The notes under the pieces: model-generated
What the model was told of the DNA's origin: nothing
Databases searched by the model: none
Seen by the model: only the letters and a program-made list of their open reading frames with translations
Shown: positions 1-5,865 of the stretch, in pieces
Position numbering within the stretch: position 1 is the stretch's first letter
Layout of the letters: each line of letters opens with the position of its first letter
DNA from: Acidobacteriaceae bacterium
Lineage (GTDB): Bacteria > Acidobacteriota > Terriglobia > Terriglobales > SbA1
Direction of reading: 5' to 3'
Length of the DNA: 10,824 bases
NCBI GenBank assembly: GCA_019237515.1
Contig: JAFAGX010000314.1
Location: 1 to 10,824, forward strand
Position numbers and translations under genes: made by a program

Positions 1-1
1 T

Positions 2-730
2 GCGGTTGCGGTGTTGCTTGCTCTCGAAAGAGCGGTGAAAAGGAGAATATCTGGTCCTGAGCGGTTGCGGATTGCCGCCGAGGTTGGGTCGGACTTGCCG
101 CTCTTCCTGGTCGGAGGAACAGTGCTGGGGCTCGGTCACGGCGAGGAAGTTTATCCTTTGCCCGACTTTCCGGCTGTGCCATGCGTGGTCGCGTTGCCGG
201 AAGTGGCAGTCTCGACGCCGAAGGCCTTTGCCGAGTGGGACAAGAAAGCTGCTGAAGCTGTCGAGCTTCGATCGAGCTGGACGGCCGAGGTCGGCCCCCC
301 CTATACAAGCAATGCCAAATTGACGCATCCGAACCCCTCCGATAGAATGTTGGAGTTCAGGCGCGTGCTTGCCGCGTGGCTGAGCAGCCAGAGCGAAAGC
401 TCTGGCAGGGCTTTATCCGGTGTCTCTGTCAAAGGCGGAGGCCGGGCCGGGACCCCGCTTCTCGACCTCGTCCGTGCCGGGATCGAAAACGACTTTGAGC
501 AGGTCGTCTTTTCTCAATATCCCGAATTAGCCGAGGTGAAGCGTGTGCTTGCGGACGCAGGTGCGTTTTATGCGTCGCTGTCGGGTTCGGGCTCAGCCGT
601 CTATGGTTTATTCCGGACGCGGCTTGGAGCCCAAAGGGCTGCATCCGTACTAGAGAAACGTGGCACAGCGGCGGTGGTCACGAGCACTTTGAATCGACGG
701 CAGTACTGGCGAAAGATTTTTGATTGTTGA
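2..730 (+). CDS. ispE: 4-diphosphocytidyl-2-C-methyl-D-erythritol kinase (IspE), 3' part; 5' end off the window
   Basis: IspE is a cytoplasmic GHMP-family kinase that phosphorylates the 2-hydroxyl of CDP-methylerythritol in the MEP isoprenoid pathway. The reading frame is open from base 2, so the N-terminal ATP-binding part lies outside the window. About 242 codons are visible, against roughly 285-300 for the usual enzyme. Visible signatures are the central GSDLPLFLVGGTVLGLGHGE block (family pattern GSDVPFFLxGGxAxxxGxGE) and the C-terminal GHMP motif LSGSGSAVYGLF. The GTG at base 11 is internal and should not be taken as the start. The stop TGA (728-730) lies inside a 13-bp tandem repeat, so the last residues (FDC) are encoded by repeat DNA. 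The tRNA-Gln and prs follow on the same strand. Identification is firm from the two motifs and the neighbours. Confidence 0.93.
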   Translation, partial: AVAVLLALERAVKRRISGPERLRIAAEVGSDLPLFLVGGTVLGLGHGEEVYPLPDFPAVPCVVALPEVAVSTPKAFAEWDKKAAEAVELRSSWTAEVGPPYTSNAKLTHPNPSDRMLEFRRVLAAWLSSQSESSGRALSGVSVKGGGRAGTPLLDLVRAGIENDFEQVVFSQYPELAEVKRVLADAGAFYASLSGSGSAVYGLFRTRLGAQRAASVLEKRGTAAVVTSTLNRRQYWRKIFDC

Positions 731-794
731 TCTTTGATTGTTGATTGAAAATAGCATTGGCTGACTTTAAGTCGAAAATCGGAAATCAACAATC
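719..794. repeat. Tandem and inverted repeat at the ispE 3' end
   Basis: TTTGATTGTTGAT occurs at 719-731 and again at 733-745. The second copy's GATTGTTGATT (736-746) has a perfect 11-bp inverted partner AATCAACAATC at 784-794, so a stem with a 37-nt loop can form just after ispE. The loop holds a small palindrome, GACTTTAAGTC. No T-run follows the stem, so it is not a standard intrinsic terminator, though it may protect the 3' end of the transcript. The repeat begins inside the ispE coding region. Confidence 0.7.
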
Positions 795-807
795 GAAACT
801 TGCGACG

Positions 808-832
808 ACTGGGCCGTCGACTAATGGTAGGT
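808..832 (+). repeat. Duplicated 5' part of tRNA-Gln (tRNA fragment)
   Basis: These 25 bases are identical to 919-943, which run from two bases before the tRNA-Gln gene through its 5' acceptor strand, D-stem and D-loop. The copy diverges from base 833. It has no anticodon arm, T-arm or 3' acceptor strand, so it cannot be a functional tRNA. It lies 111 bp upstream of the true gene on the same strand. It may be the remnant of a tandem tRNA duplication, or a direct repeat left by insertion and loss of an element. Confidence 0.85.
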
Positions 833-842
833 TGAGGCGCTT

Positions 843-889
843 AGCGGGCGTCTGAGCCCGCTGCCGAAATCCTGAGCGCAGCGAAGGAT
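843..889. repeat. Two adjacent hairpins between the tRNA-Gln copies (REP-like)
   Basis: Hairpin 1 is AGCGGGC (843-849) paired with GCCCGCT (856-862), a perfect 7-bp stem with a 6-nt loop. Hairpin 2 lies in ATCCTGAGCGCAGCGAAGGAT (869-889, quoted as its arms): ATCCT pairs with AGGAT, then a GA/GA internal mismatch, then a short GC pairing. The second resembles the REP-like intergenic palindromes I associate with acidobacterial and other environmental genomes. Copy number in this genome could not be checked. Confidence 0.55.
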
Positions 890-920
890 CTCGTACCATA
901 GGTCGGCGCAAGTTGAGAAC

Positions 921-994
921 TGGGCCGTCGACTAATGGTAGGTCAAGTGCCTTTGGAGCACTTTGTCTAGGTTCGAATCCTAGCGGCCCAGCCA
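921..994 (+). tRNA. tRNA-Gln (anticodon UUG), CCA encoded
   Basis: A full cloverleaf can be drawn by eye. The acceptor stem is TGGGCCG (921-927) with CGGCCCA (984-990). The D-stem is GAC (930-932) with GTC (942-944), with GG in the D-loop. The anticodon stem is AGTGC (946-950) with GCACT (958-962), loop CTTTGGA, anticodon TTG at 953-955. The T-stem is CTAGG with CCTAG around loop TTCGAAT. The discriminator G is at 991 and the 3' CCA is encoded at 992-994. It reads CAA, and CAG by wobble. A U-A first acceptor pair and G discriminator are typical of bacterial tRNA-Gln. It sits between ispE and prs, a location I recall for tRNA-Gln in Pseudomonas and related proteobacteria. An A-run follows directly, with no intrinsic terminator, so it may be processed from a longer transcript. 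Confidence 0.97.
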
Positions 995-1000
995 AAAAAA

Positions 1001-1058
1001 AGCTTCTAGCCTCTGGCTTTCGCTGAATTGACGACAGAAGCTAGTAGCCAGGAGCCAA
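1001..1058. repeat. Self-complementary spacer before prs
   Basis: AGCTTCT (1001-1007) is the inverse complement of AGAAGCT (1036-1042), and CTGGCT (1013-1018) of AGCCAG (1046-1051). The words AGC, TAGC and GGCT recur throughout. The element carries AGGAG at 1050-1054, the only Shine-Dalgarno-like stretch ahead of prs, so folding could affect access to it. This is a structural observation only. Confidence 0.5.
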
Positions 1059-1067
1059 GCAGCGTTT

Positions 1068-2093
1068 ATGGCCACTCTTGCCACAGCGACGGATAAGAAA
1101 GCTCACATGAGCCCCGATGAGAAATCCGAGCGCAAGCCTGTGCGGGTGCGCGTGGACGATAAGTTCAAGATCTTCTCCGGGAGTGCCAACGAAGCACTCG
1201 CCGATGAGGTCTGTGCGTTTCTTGGATTAACTCGTGGCCAGGCAGTCATTACACGGTTCAGCGATGGCGAAGCGTATGTGCAAATTCAGGAAAATGTCCG
1301 AGGTGCGGATGTGTTTGTCATGCAGCCGACTTGCCGTCCGGTGGATGAGCACATCGTCGAGTTGCTGCTGATGATCGATGCGTTGAAGCGGGCTTCAGCG
1401 CGAAGAATCACCGCGGTGATTCCGTACTTCGGGTATGCTCGGCAGGATCGAAAAGATAAGCCGCGGGTTCCGATCTCCTCGAAGCTGGTTGCAGATGTAT
1501 TAACAACCGCGGGGGCCGACCGGGCATTGATCGTGGATCTGCATGCTCCGCAGCTCCAAGGATTTTTTAATATCCCGGTCGATCATCTGTTTGCCTCGCC
1601 GGTACTGGTCGACCACTTCAGGAAGTTGAACCTGCCGGATCTGACCGTAGTTTCTCCAGATGCCGGCGGTGTGGAACGTGCGCGCTTTTTCGCAAAGAAG
1701 ATGGATTCGGCTTTGGCAATTGTCGATAAGCGTCGCGTAGATATGAACGTGGCTGAAGTCATGCACGTGATCGGCGATGTGAGTGGGCAGACATGTTTAG
1801 TGATCGATGACTTGATCGATACAGCTGGGACGTTGGTCAAGACTGCAAACGCCCTGGTTGAAAACGGAGCCATTGCGGTTTACGCCTGTGCTTCGCACGC
1901 GGTGTTGTCCGGGCCAGCAGTTGAGAACATTTCCAAGTCGTGCATCCGGGAAGTTGTTGTCACAAACACCATCCCCTTGAATGAAGATGCGAAGAGGGAA
2001 CCGAAGATAAAAGTTTTGACGATTGCTGGTTTGATCGGACGGGCGATCCAGTCCATTCACGAGGAAACGTCCGTCAGCAAATTATTTATGTAG
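1068..2093 (+). CDS. prs: Ribose-phosphate pyrophosphokinase (PRPP synthetase)
   Basis: Prs makes 5-phosphoribosyl-1-diphosphate from ribose-5-phosphate and ATP in the cytoplasm, feeding nucleotide, histidine, tryptophan and NAD synthesis. Diagnostic motifs are RFSDGE (63-68), the RQDRK nucleotide-binding segment (125-129), DLHAPQLQGFF with the conserved His159 (E. coli His130), VSPDAGGVERAR (195-206), the flexible-loop KRR (221-223), and the PRPP-binding VIDDLIDTAGT (245-255). At 341 residues it is about 25 longer than the usual ~315, because of a polar Lys/Asp-rich N-terminal extension before the core starting near KFKIFSGSA (32). The upstream AGGAG (1050-1054) is 13 nt from ATG 1068, which is long. 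ATG 1107 is an in-frame alternative with no better ribosome site, so the exact start is uncertain. rplY follows after 15 nt, suggesting one transcript. Confidence 0.96.
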   Translation: MATLATATDKKAHMSPDEKSERKPVRVRVDDKFKIFSGSANEALADEVCAFLGLTRGQAVITRFSDGEAYVQIQENVRGADVFVMQPTCRPVDEHIVELLLMIDALKRASARRITAVIPYFGYARQDRKDKPRVPISSKLVADVLTTAGADRALIVDLHAPQLQGFFNIPVDHLFASPVLVDHFRKLNLPDLTVVSPDAGGVERARFFAKKMDSALAIVDKRRVDMNVAEVMHVIGDVSGQTCLVIDDLIDTAGTLVKTANALVENGAIAVYACASHAVLSGPAVENISKSCIREVVVTNTIPLNEDAKREPKIKVLTIAGLIGRAIQSIHEETSVSKLFM

Positions 2094-2108
2094 ACAGGAT
2101 TCAAAGTC

Positions 2109-2828
2109 ATGGCAACTGCAACTGAAAACAACGTATTAGAAGCGCAGCCGCGAACTGCCGGAGATAAGAACGATGCTCGCCGTGTACGCCGCGAGGGCAA
2201 GATTCCTGCGGTGGTGTATGGGGCTGGCAAGAATTCGCAGCCGATCAGTGTCGATCCGCGCCAGGTCGCGCGGATTCTGCATTCGCAATCCGGCTACAAC
2301 ACGATTTTCGATCTCACCCTCGATGGTGAGCGTACCAAGGCAATGATCGTAGATTGGCAGTACGAGCCGATCAAAGGTTCGCTGCTGCACATTGACCTGA
2401 AACGTATCGCTATGCACGAGAAGCTGCAAGTCCATGTGCCGATTGTGCTGAAAGGCGAAGCGGTAGGTGTCAAGCAGCAGGGAGGAATTCTCGAGCAGAT
2501 CACCCGCGAAGTTGAGGTGGAGTGCTTACCCGATGACATTCCCACGGCCATCGAAGCGGATGTGAGCGAACTGGTATTCGGGAAAGTGATGCGTATCGCT
2601 GACCTGAAACACAGTGATAAGGTCAAATTCATTTCTGACCCAAACCAGCCAGTAGCGCACATCATCTCAGTGAAAGAGGAAGCGGCGCCAACTCCCGAAG
2701 CTGTCGCAGCAGAAGCAGCAGCGGGTCCAGCCGAACCCGAGGTCATCAAGAAAGGCAAGCAGGAGACCGAGGAAGAGGGCGCGGAAGCTGCTCCGGCGGA
2801 GAAGGCCGAGAAGAAGGAAAAGAAATAG
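2109..2828 (+). CDS. rplY: 50S ribosomal protein L25, long form (general stress protein Ctc/TL5 type)
   Basis: L25 binds 5S rRNA in the central protuberance of the 50S subunit. The N-terminal domain (about 5-97) has the family pattern ARRVRREGKIPAVVYGAGK (23-41) and the HIDLKRI segment near 95. This is followed by the second beta-rich TL5/Ctc domain (about 100-190), with GVKQQGGILEQ and the ECLPDDIPTAIEADVSEL block. The last ~48 residues are a low-complexity Ala/Glu/Lys tail, probably disordered and variable in this family. The length of 239 fits the two-domain CTC type, not the ~95-residue E. coli L25. The start is ATG with AGGA at 2096-2099 and a 9-nt spacer. The prs-rplY-pth order is common in bacteria. 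Confidence 0.95.
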   Translation: MATATENNVLEAQPRTAGDKNDARRVRREGKIPAVVYGAGKNSQPISVDPRQVARILHSQSGYNTIFDLTLDGERTKAMIVDWQYEPIKGSLLHIDLKRIAMHEKLQVHVPIVLKGEAVGVKQQGGILEQITREVEVECLPDDIPTAIEADVSELVFGKVMRIADLKHSDKVKFISDPNQPVAHIISVKEEAAPTPEAVAAEAAAGPAEPEVIKKGKQETEEEGAEAAPAEKAEKKEKK

Positions 2829-2832
2829 CGAG

Positions 2833-2892
2833 TACCTGGTAGCTGGTAGCTGGTGTAGCCACAAGCTGCCAGCGGGAAGCTTAAGAGCTAGT
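2833..2892. repeat. AGCTGGT tandem/inverted repeat spacer before pth
   Basis: The spacer opens with nearly three tandem copies of AGCTGGT (2834-2854). GCTGGTAGCT (2842-2851) pairs with AGCTGCCAGC (2864-2873) over ten positions, one of them a G-U wobble, giving a plausible RNA hairpin between rplY and pth. There is no T-run, so it is not an obvious terminator. In style it matches the AGCTTCTAGC spacer before prs. Confidence 0.55.
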
Positions 2893-2896
2893 TGGC

Positions 2897-3481
2897 GTGA
2901 AGCTGATCGTGGGCCTCGGCAATCCGGGAATTGAATATCAGTTCACGCCGCACAATCTGGGGTTCCTCGCGGTGGACCGGATCGCGCAACAGTGCGGAGT
3001 CGAGGTCAGAAACCGGCAGTGCCGTGCGTTGACGGCGCGAGCGACCATGGGCTCGGAAACGCTTTTGTTAGCCAAGCCGGAAACCTTTATGAACCTAAGC
3101 GGTGTGTCGGTTCGTGAGCTGGTTGCCGAGCATCAGGTCAGCCCGGAGTCCGACCTGATTGTCTTGCATGACGAGTTGGATTTTGCGCTAGGGGCACTCC
3201 GGTTACAGCGAAACAGGAGTTCTGCGGGGCACAATGGAATTGAGTCGTTGATTGGAGCATTGGGCACTCAGGATTTTTTGCGTATCCGCATGGGTGTAGC
3301 GCCTGAGCGGAAGGTTGAAGACGGAATGAGCTATTTGCTTTCGCCCATGCGCAAAGCTCAGCTCAAGGTAGTCGAGACCATGCTCGACACGGCCGCCGAG
3401 GCGGTCACAGCAATTGTGATGGAGGGCGAAGGGGCCGCCACGAATCGCTTCAACCGAAAACCGGAGGAGACGTCAAACTGA
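2897..3481 (+). CDS. pth: Peptidyl-tRNA hydrolase
   Basis: Pth cleaves the ester bond of peptidyl-tRNAs released from stalled ribosomes, recycling tRNA in the cytoplasm. The N-terminus MKLIVGLGNPGIEY and the PHN with catalytic His19 (E. coli His20) are canonical. So are KPETFMNLSGVSV (60-72, tRNA-binding Asn66), HDELDF with Asp92 (E. coli Asp93), and GHNG (111-114). The 194 residues equal the usual length. Just before GHNG, the common GGSAGG loop is replaced by NRSSAG, a conservative-length variant. The start codon is GTG with only a weak upstream ribosome site, and it follows a foldable repeat spacer. rpsF begins 33 nt downstream, so co-transcription is likely. Confidence 0.96.
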   Translation: MKLIVGLGNPGIEYQFTPHNLGFLAVDRIAQQCGVEVRNRQCRALTARATMGSETLLLAKPETFMNLSGVSVRELVAEHQVSPESDLIVLHDELDFALGALRLQRNRSSAGHNGIESLIGALGTQDFLRIRMGVAPERKVEDGMSYLLSPMRKAQLKVVETMLDTAAEAVTAIVMEGEGAATNRFNRKPEETSN

Positions 3482-3514
3482 GATGTTTTTTGACATGCGA
3501 AAGCAGGAGAAGAA

Positions 3515-3913
3515 ATGAATCGTACTTATGAACTTATGTTTATCGTTCGGCCGGATATGCAGGAAGAAGATCAGGACAAGCTGATTTCCACGCTGGAATC
3601 CGCGGTCAAGTCCTCTCAGGGGCAAGTAAAAAACGTTGAAAGGCTGGGGAAACGTCGCCTCGCGTACAAAGTTCGAAAATTCCAGGATGGAATCTACATC
3701 CTCCTGACTGTGGAAGGATCTGGCGGTCTGATTCACGAACTGGAACGCCGCTTGCGCGTGAGTGAACCTGTGATTAAGTTTTTAACTGTTCGCATTGACG
3801 AAGAACAGAAACGCCTCGACAAGATAAAAGCCATTCGCGACGCACGGCGCAAGACGTCCGCGGCTGCGGCCTCGGCGGAGGTCGCAGGAGAGGCGCCTGC
3901 AGCAACGGCATAG
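3515..3913 (+). CDS. rpsF: 30S ribosomal protein S6
   Basis: S6 forms a heterodimer with S18 on the platform of the 30S subunit. The sequence opens with the typical [13 protein letters not shown] and continues with the [21 protein letters not shown] strand-helix segment (about 43-63) and the [12 protein letters not shown] strand near residue 84. At 132 residues it is slightly longer than many S6 proteins because of an Ala-rich C-terminal tail (about 112-132), probably unstructured. The start is ATG 3515 with AGGAGA at 3505-3510, 4 nt away. It heads the rpsF-rpsR-rplI unit. Confidence 0.96.
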   Translation: MNRTYELMFIVRPDMQEEDQDKLISTLESAVKSSQGQVKNVERLGKRRLAYKVRKFQDGIYILLTVEGSGGLIHELERRLRVSEPVIKFLTVRIDEEQKRLDKIKAIRDARRKTSAAAASAEVAGEAPAATA

Positions 3914-3921
3914 AACCGCTT

Positions 3922-4002
3922 CGTTGGTCGCAGGTCCTGCGTCGTTGGCAAAAGCCAAAGACGACATACTGCGACCGCGCACGCAAGAATAGGCCAACGA
4001 CC
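3922..4002. repeat. Long hairpin with competing pairings between rpsF and rpsR
   Basis: GGTCGCAG (3926-3933) pairs perfectly with CTGCGACC (3969-3976). Inside, GTCG (3941-3944) pairs with CGAC (3962-3965) and TTGGC (3945-3949) with GCCAA (3954-3958), closing an AAAA loop. The whole stem spans about 51 nt. The same GTCGTTGGC (3941-3949) is also perfectly complementary to GCCAACGAC (3993-4001), so two mutually exclusive folds are possible ahead of rpsR. No T-tract follows. It may be a repeat element, an mRNA processing or stability signal, or a regulator of rpsR; the sequence alone does not decide. Confidence 0.6.
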
Positions 4003-4041
4003 GATGGCGCACGACGGAAGACGCACTTCTTAAGGAGCATC

Positions 4042-4395
4042 ATGGCTGAAGAAACCAGATCAACACCGACGAGCACAGAAACAACGCAGACAGCAGAGCG
4101 TCCAGATCGCGGAGAGCGACGGCCGGGACGCGGTGGCCCCGGTGGACGTGGCGAAGGCGGTCCCGGTGGACGCAAGTATTTTCGTCGCAAGAAAGTTTGC
4201 AAATTTTGCGTAGAGAAAATTGAGGCCATCAACTACAAGGATGTACGGCTGCTGGCGCAGTTTGTGGCGGAAAGCGGCAAAATCGTGCCCCGCCGACTGA
4301 CTGGGGTCTGCACTCCTCATCAACGCAGACTATCGTCCGCAATAAAACAGGCTCGGAATATTGCGCTTCTGCCATTTGCCGGACGCGCGTCGTAG
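4042..4395 (+). CDS. rpsR: 30S ribosomal protein S18 with Gly/Arg-rich N-terminal extension
   Basis: S18 binds with S6 to 16S rRNA on the 30S platform. The core (about 45-117) has the family landmarks [41 protein letters not shown] and a terminal ALLPF. Length is 117 against ~75-95 for most S18 proteins, because of a ~44-residue N-terminal extension rich in Thr/Glu, then Arg/Gly/Pro with PGGRG-type repeats (about 19-44). Cys53, Cys56, Cys90 and His93 form a CxxC...CxxH set as in zinc-binding (C+) S18 variants; zinc binding here is inferred. AAGGAG (4032-4037) sits 4 nt before the ATG. The gene ends in tandem stops, TAG TAA. rplI follows after 49 nt. Confidence 0.95.
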   Translation: MAEETRSTPTSTETTQTAERPDRGERRPGRGGPGGRGEGGPGGRKYFRRKKVCKFCVEKIEAINYKDVRLLAQFVAESGKIVPRRLTGVCTPHQRRLSSAIKQARNIALLPFAGRAS

Positions 4396-4444
4396 TAACT
4401 GATGCCTGGTAGGCGTGAAGATTACATGAACGGGAGTTATTGCG

Positions 4445-4897
4445 ATGGAAGTTATTCTTAAAGAAGATGTAGCTAAACTGGGTTCGCGCGGCGACGTGGT
4501 AAGAGTGGCCGAAGGTTACGGGCGCAACTATCTTCTCCCTCGAAAGCTCGCGATTGAGGCCTCGGCCAGCAATAAGGCTGTTATCGAGCAGATGAAGGCG
4601 GCGGCGGTGCGCCGTTCTGCCAAAGAGAAAGCCCAAGCCGAAGAACTCTCGAAACAGTTTGACGGACTTTCGGTCAATTTCAAGCGCCATTCAGGAGAGC
4701 ACGATCAGCTGTTCGGGTCCGTCACTTCGGGTGACATTGCTGACGCGCTCGAAAAGAAAGGCTTTAATCTGGATCGCCGCAAAGTTCAATTGCACGAGCC
4801 TTTGAAAACGCTAGGTGAGTTTACTGTGCCTATCAAGCTGCACAAAGACGTCACCACTCACTTAAAAGTATTGATAGAGAAAGACTCGGCGGAGTAG
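4445..4897 (+). CDS. rplI: 50S ribosomal protein L9
   Basis: L9 binds 23S rRNA near the L1 stalk and reaches out from the ribosome, helping to keep the reading frame. The N-domain matches the family signature MEVILKEDVAKLGSRGDVV followed by GYGRNYLLPRKLAIEAS (24-40). A charged connecting helix (about 48-75) leads to the C-terminal domain, with the LFGSVTSGDIADAL segment and a final HLKVLIEKD. The length of 150 is typical. The start is ATG 4445 with GGGAG at 4432-4436 and an 8-nt spacer. It is the last gene of the ribosomal block; dnaB, a frequent downstream neighbour, is absent here. Confidence 0.97.
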   Translation: MEVILKEDVAKLGSRGDVVRVAEGYGRNYLLPRKLAIEASASNKAVIEQMKAAAVRRSAKEKAQAEELSKQFDGLSVNFKRHSGEHDQLFGSVTSGDIADALEKKGFNLDRRKVQLHEPLKTLGEFTVPIKLHKDVTTHLKVLIEKDSAE

Positions 4898-4931
4898 CTG
4901 CTCCTAGCAATGGCCCTCATCTGAGAGCAGC
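4897..4931 (+). terminator. Possible 3'-end hairpin after rplI
   Basis: GCTGCTC (4897-4903) begins at the last base of the rplI stop codon and is perfectly complementary to GAGCAGC (4925-4931), with a 21-nt loop. No T-run follows, so it lacks the second half of an intrinsic terminator. It could be a 3' protecting hairpin or a Rho-dependent end. Its position at the end of the ribosomal operon is the main support. Confidence 0.3.
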
Positions 4932-5211
4932 ATGATGTTCCGGCATATCATCAGCTTAGAACACAATTCCAACCCGTCAGGAAATCGGGGGGAGTTTGCC
5001 CGATCGGGCCGTTATTTGCTCACGCTTCTCATTCTGACGCGTCCATAGCTATGCAGCCGGGAAAACCGAAAAGGCCTCCGGTGCTGTCGAGGACCCAGAT
5101 ATGCCGGCCGATGCGTGGGCTGTACCATTTACGGTTGGCGCGTGTTCCCGTCACGAATTACGGCGAGAACAAACAACTAGCCGCACCCAGGATTTCCCCT
5201 CTCGGGAGCTT
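4932..5211. other. Spacer between the ribosomal block and the sigma gene
   Basis: No convincing gene is seen here. It holds a perfect 12-bp palindrome GCCCGATCGGGC (4998-5009), followed by a T-rich stretch, and an imperfect TGATG/CATCA inverted repeat near 4932-4955. The sigma promoter presumably lies here, but I could not place a convincing -35/-10 pair or a GGAAC-type ECF promoter. From 5101 an ATG with GAGGA (5089-5093) opens a frame that runs into the sigma gene, so the last 111 bases may be coding or leader. Confidence 0.5.
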
Positions 5212-5808
5212 ATGGCTGGTAACAGTCTAGGCCGGATCGATGATACGTTGCTCGTACGCGAAGCCCAGCGCGGCAACCGCGCTGCTTTCGAAGAATTGGT
5301 GCGCCATTATGACCAAGCCGTGTTGCGGTTAGCCATGCATCTGACTGGATCGGAGCACGAGGCCCAGGACATCTACCAGGAAGCCTTTCTTAAAGCCTAC
5401 AGAAACGTAGCCAATTTTCGCTTTGAGTGTTCCTTCTATACCTGGATTTACCGCATTGTGACCAACCTCTGCCTCGACCACCTGAGAAAAAAGCAGGTGC
5501 GGAAGGAAGACGCTCCTGTAGCTACCGATGCCAGTGGTGAGCAGTATGACGTGCTGGATCAAGTTGCTGACGTGCGGGCGGCTGCCAACCCAGAACGTGA
5601 TCTGATGAGTCGCGAACTGGCCAGCAGGATCACTCGGGCACTAGAAAAGCTGACACCGCGTGAGCGCATGGTATTCGAATTAAAGCATTACCACGGGCTA
5701 AAATTGCGGACGGTAGGGGAAGTGCTCCACACAACGGAAGAAACGGCAAAGAATACATTGTTTCGCGCAACCCAAAAATTAAGGGGAGCGCTGGCGGATA
5801 TGAGATGA
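5212..5808 (+). CDS. RNA polymerase sigma factor, ECF subfamily (sigma-E/RpoE-like)
   Basis: ECF sigma factors recruit RNA polymerase to stress or envelope promoters and are usually held inactive by an anti-sigma factor encoded next door. Numbered from ATG 5212 (198 residues), region 2 spans about 24-95, with AQDIYQEAFLKAYRNV (51-66) and the -10 recognition helix FYTWIYRIVTNLCLDHLRKK (75-94). A linker follows, then region 4 (about 138-195), with LEKLTPRERMVFELKHYHGL and the helix-turn-helix TVGEVLHTTEETAKNTLFRA. An in-frame ATG at 5101 adds 37 residues with no sigma similarity, but it has the better-spaced ribosome site (GAGGA, 7 nt). The GGGAG before 5212 is only 3 nt away. I prefer 5212 because family members begin near DDTLLVREAQRGN. 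The zinc-finger protein 57 nt downstream is the likely partner. Confidence 0.93.
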   Translation: MAGNSLGRIDDTLLVREAQRGNRAAFEELVRHYDQAVLRLAMHLTGSEHEAQDIYQEAFLKAYRNVANFRFECSFYTWIYRIVTNLCLDHLRKKQVRKEDAPVATDASGEQYDVLDQVADVRAAANPERDLMSRELASRITRALEKLTPRERMVFELKHYHGLKLRTVGEVLHTTEETAKNTLFRATQKLRGALADMR

Positions 5809-5865
5809 AGCGCAGTCGAACGCGAAGCAAAGCGCGATCAGCAGAAGTGACGAAAGAGTGCAACC

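Noticed and set aside
786..995. Minus-strand ORF with the GPLGFEPR start
   Set aside because: This is the well-known false ORF read antisense through tRNA genes; its repeated LPLVDGPV comes from the duplicated tRNA-Gln sequence.
2294..2758. 154-residue minus-strand ORF opposite rplY
   Set aside because: It lies wholly inside a certain ribosomal gene and has Ser/Thr/Ala-rich composition typical of an antisense shadow.
3482..3514. S6:S18 autoregulatory leader motif upstream of rpsF
   Set aside because: Only 33 nt separate pth and rpsF and I see no helix with the CCG bulge expected for that motif.
4229..4690. 153-residue minus-strand ORF across rpsR and rplI
   Set aside because: It overlaps two certain ribosomal genes and shows no recognisable domain.
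4950..5100. ECF autoregulatory promoter (GGAAC / CGTC type) upstream of the sigma gene
   Set aside because: GAAC and CGTC words near 4960-4980 are only about 12 nt apart, too close for the usual 16-17 nt spacing.
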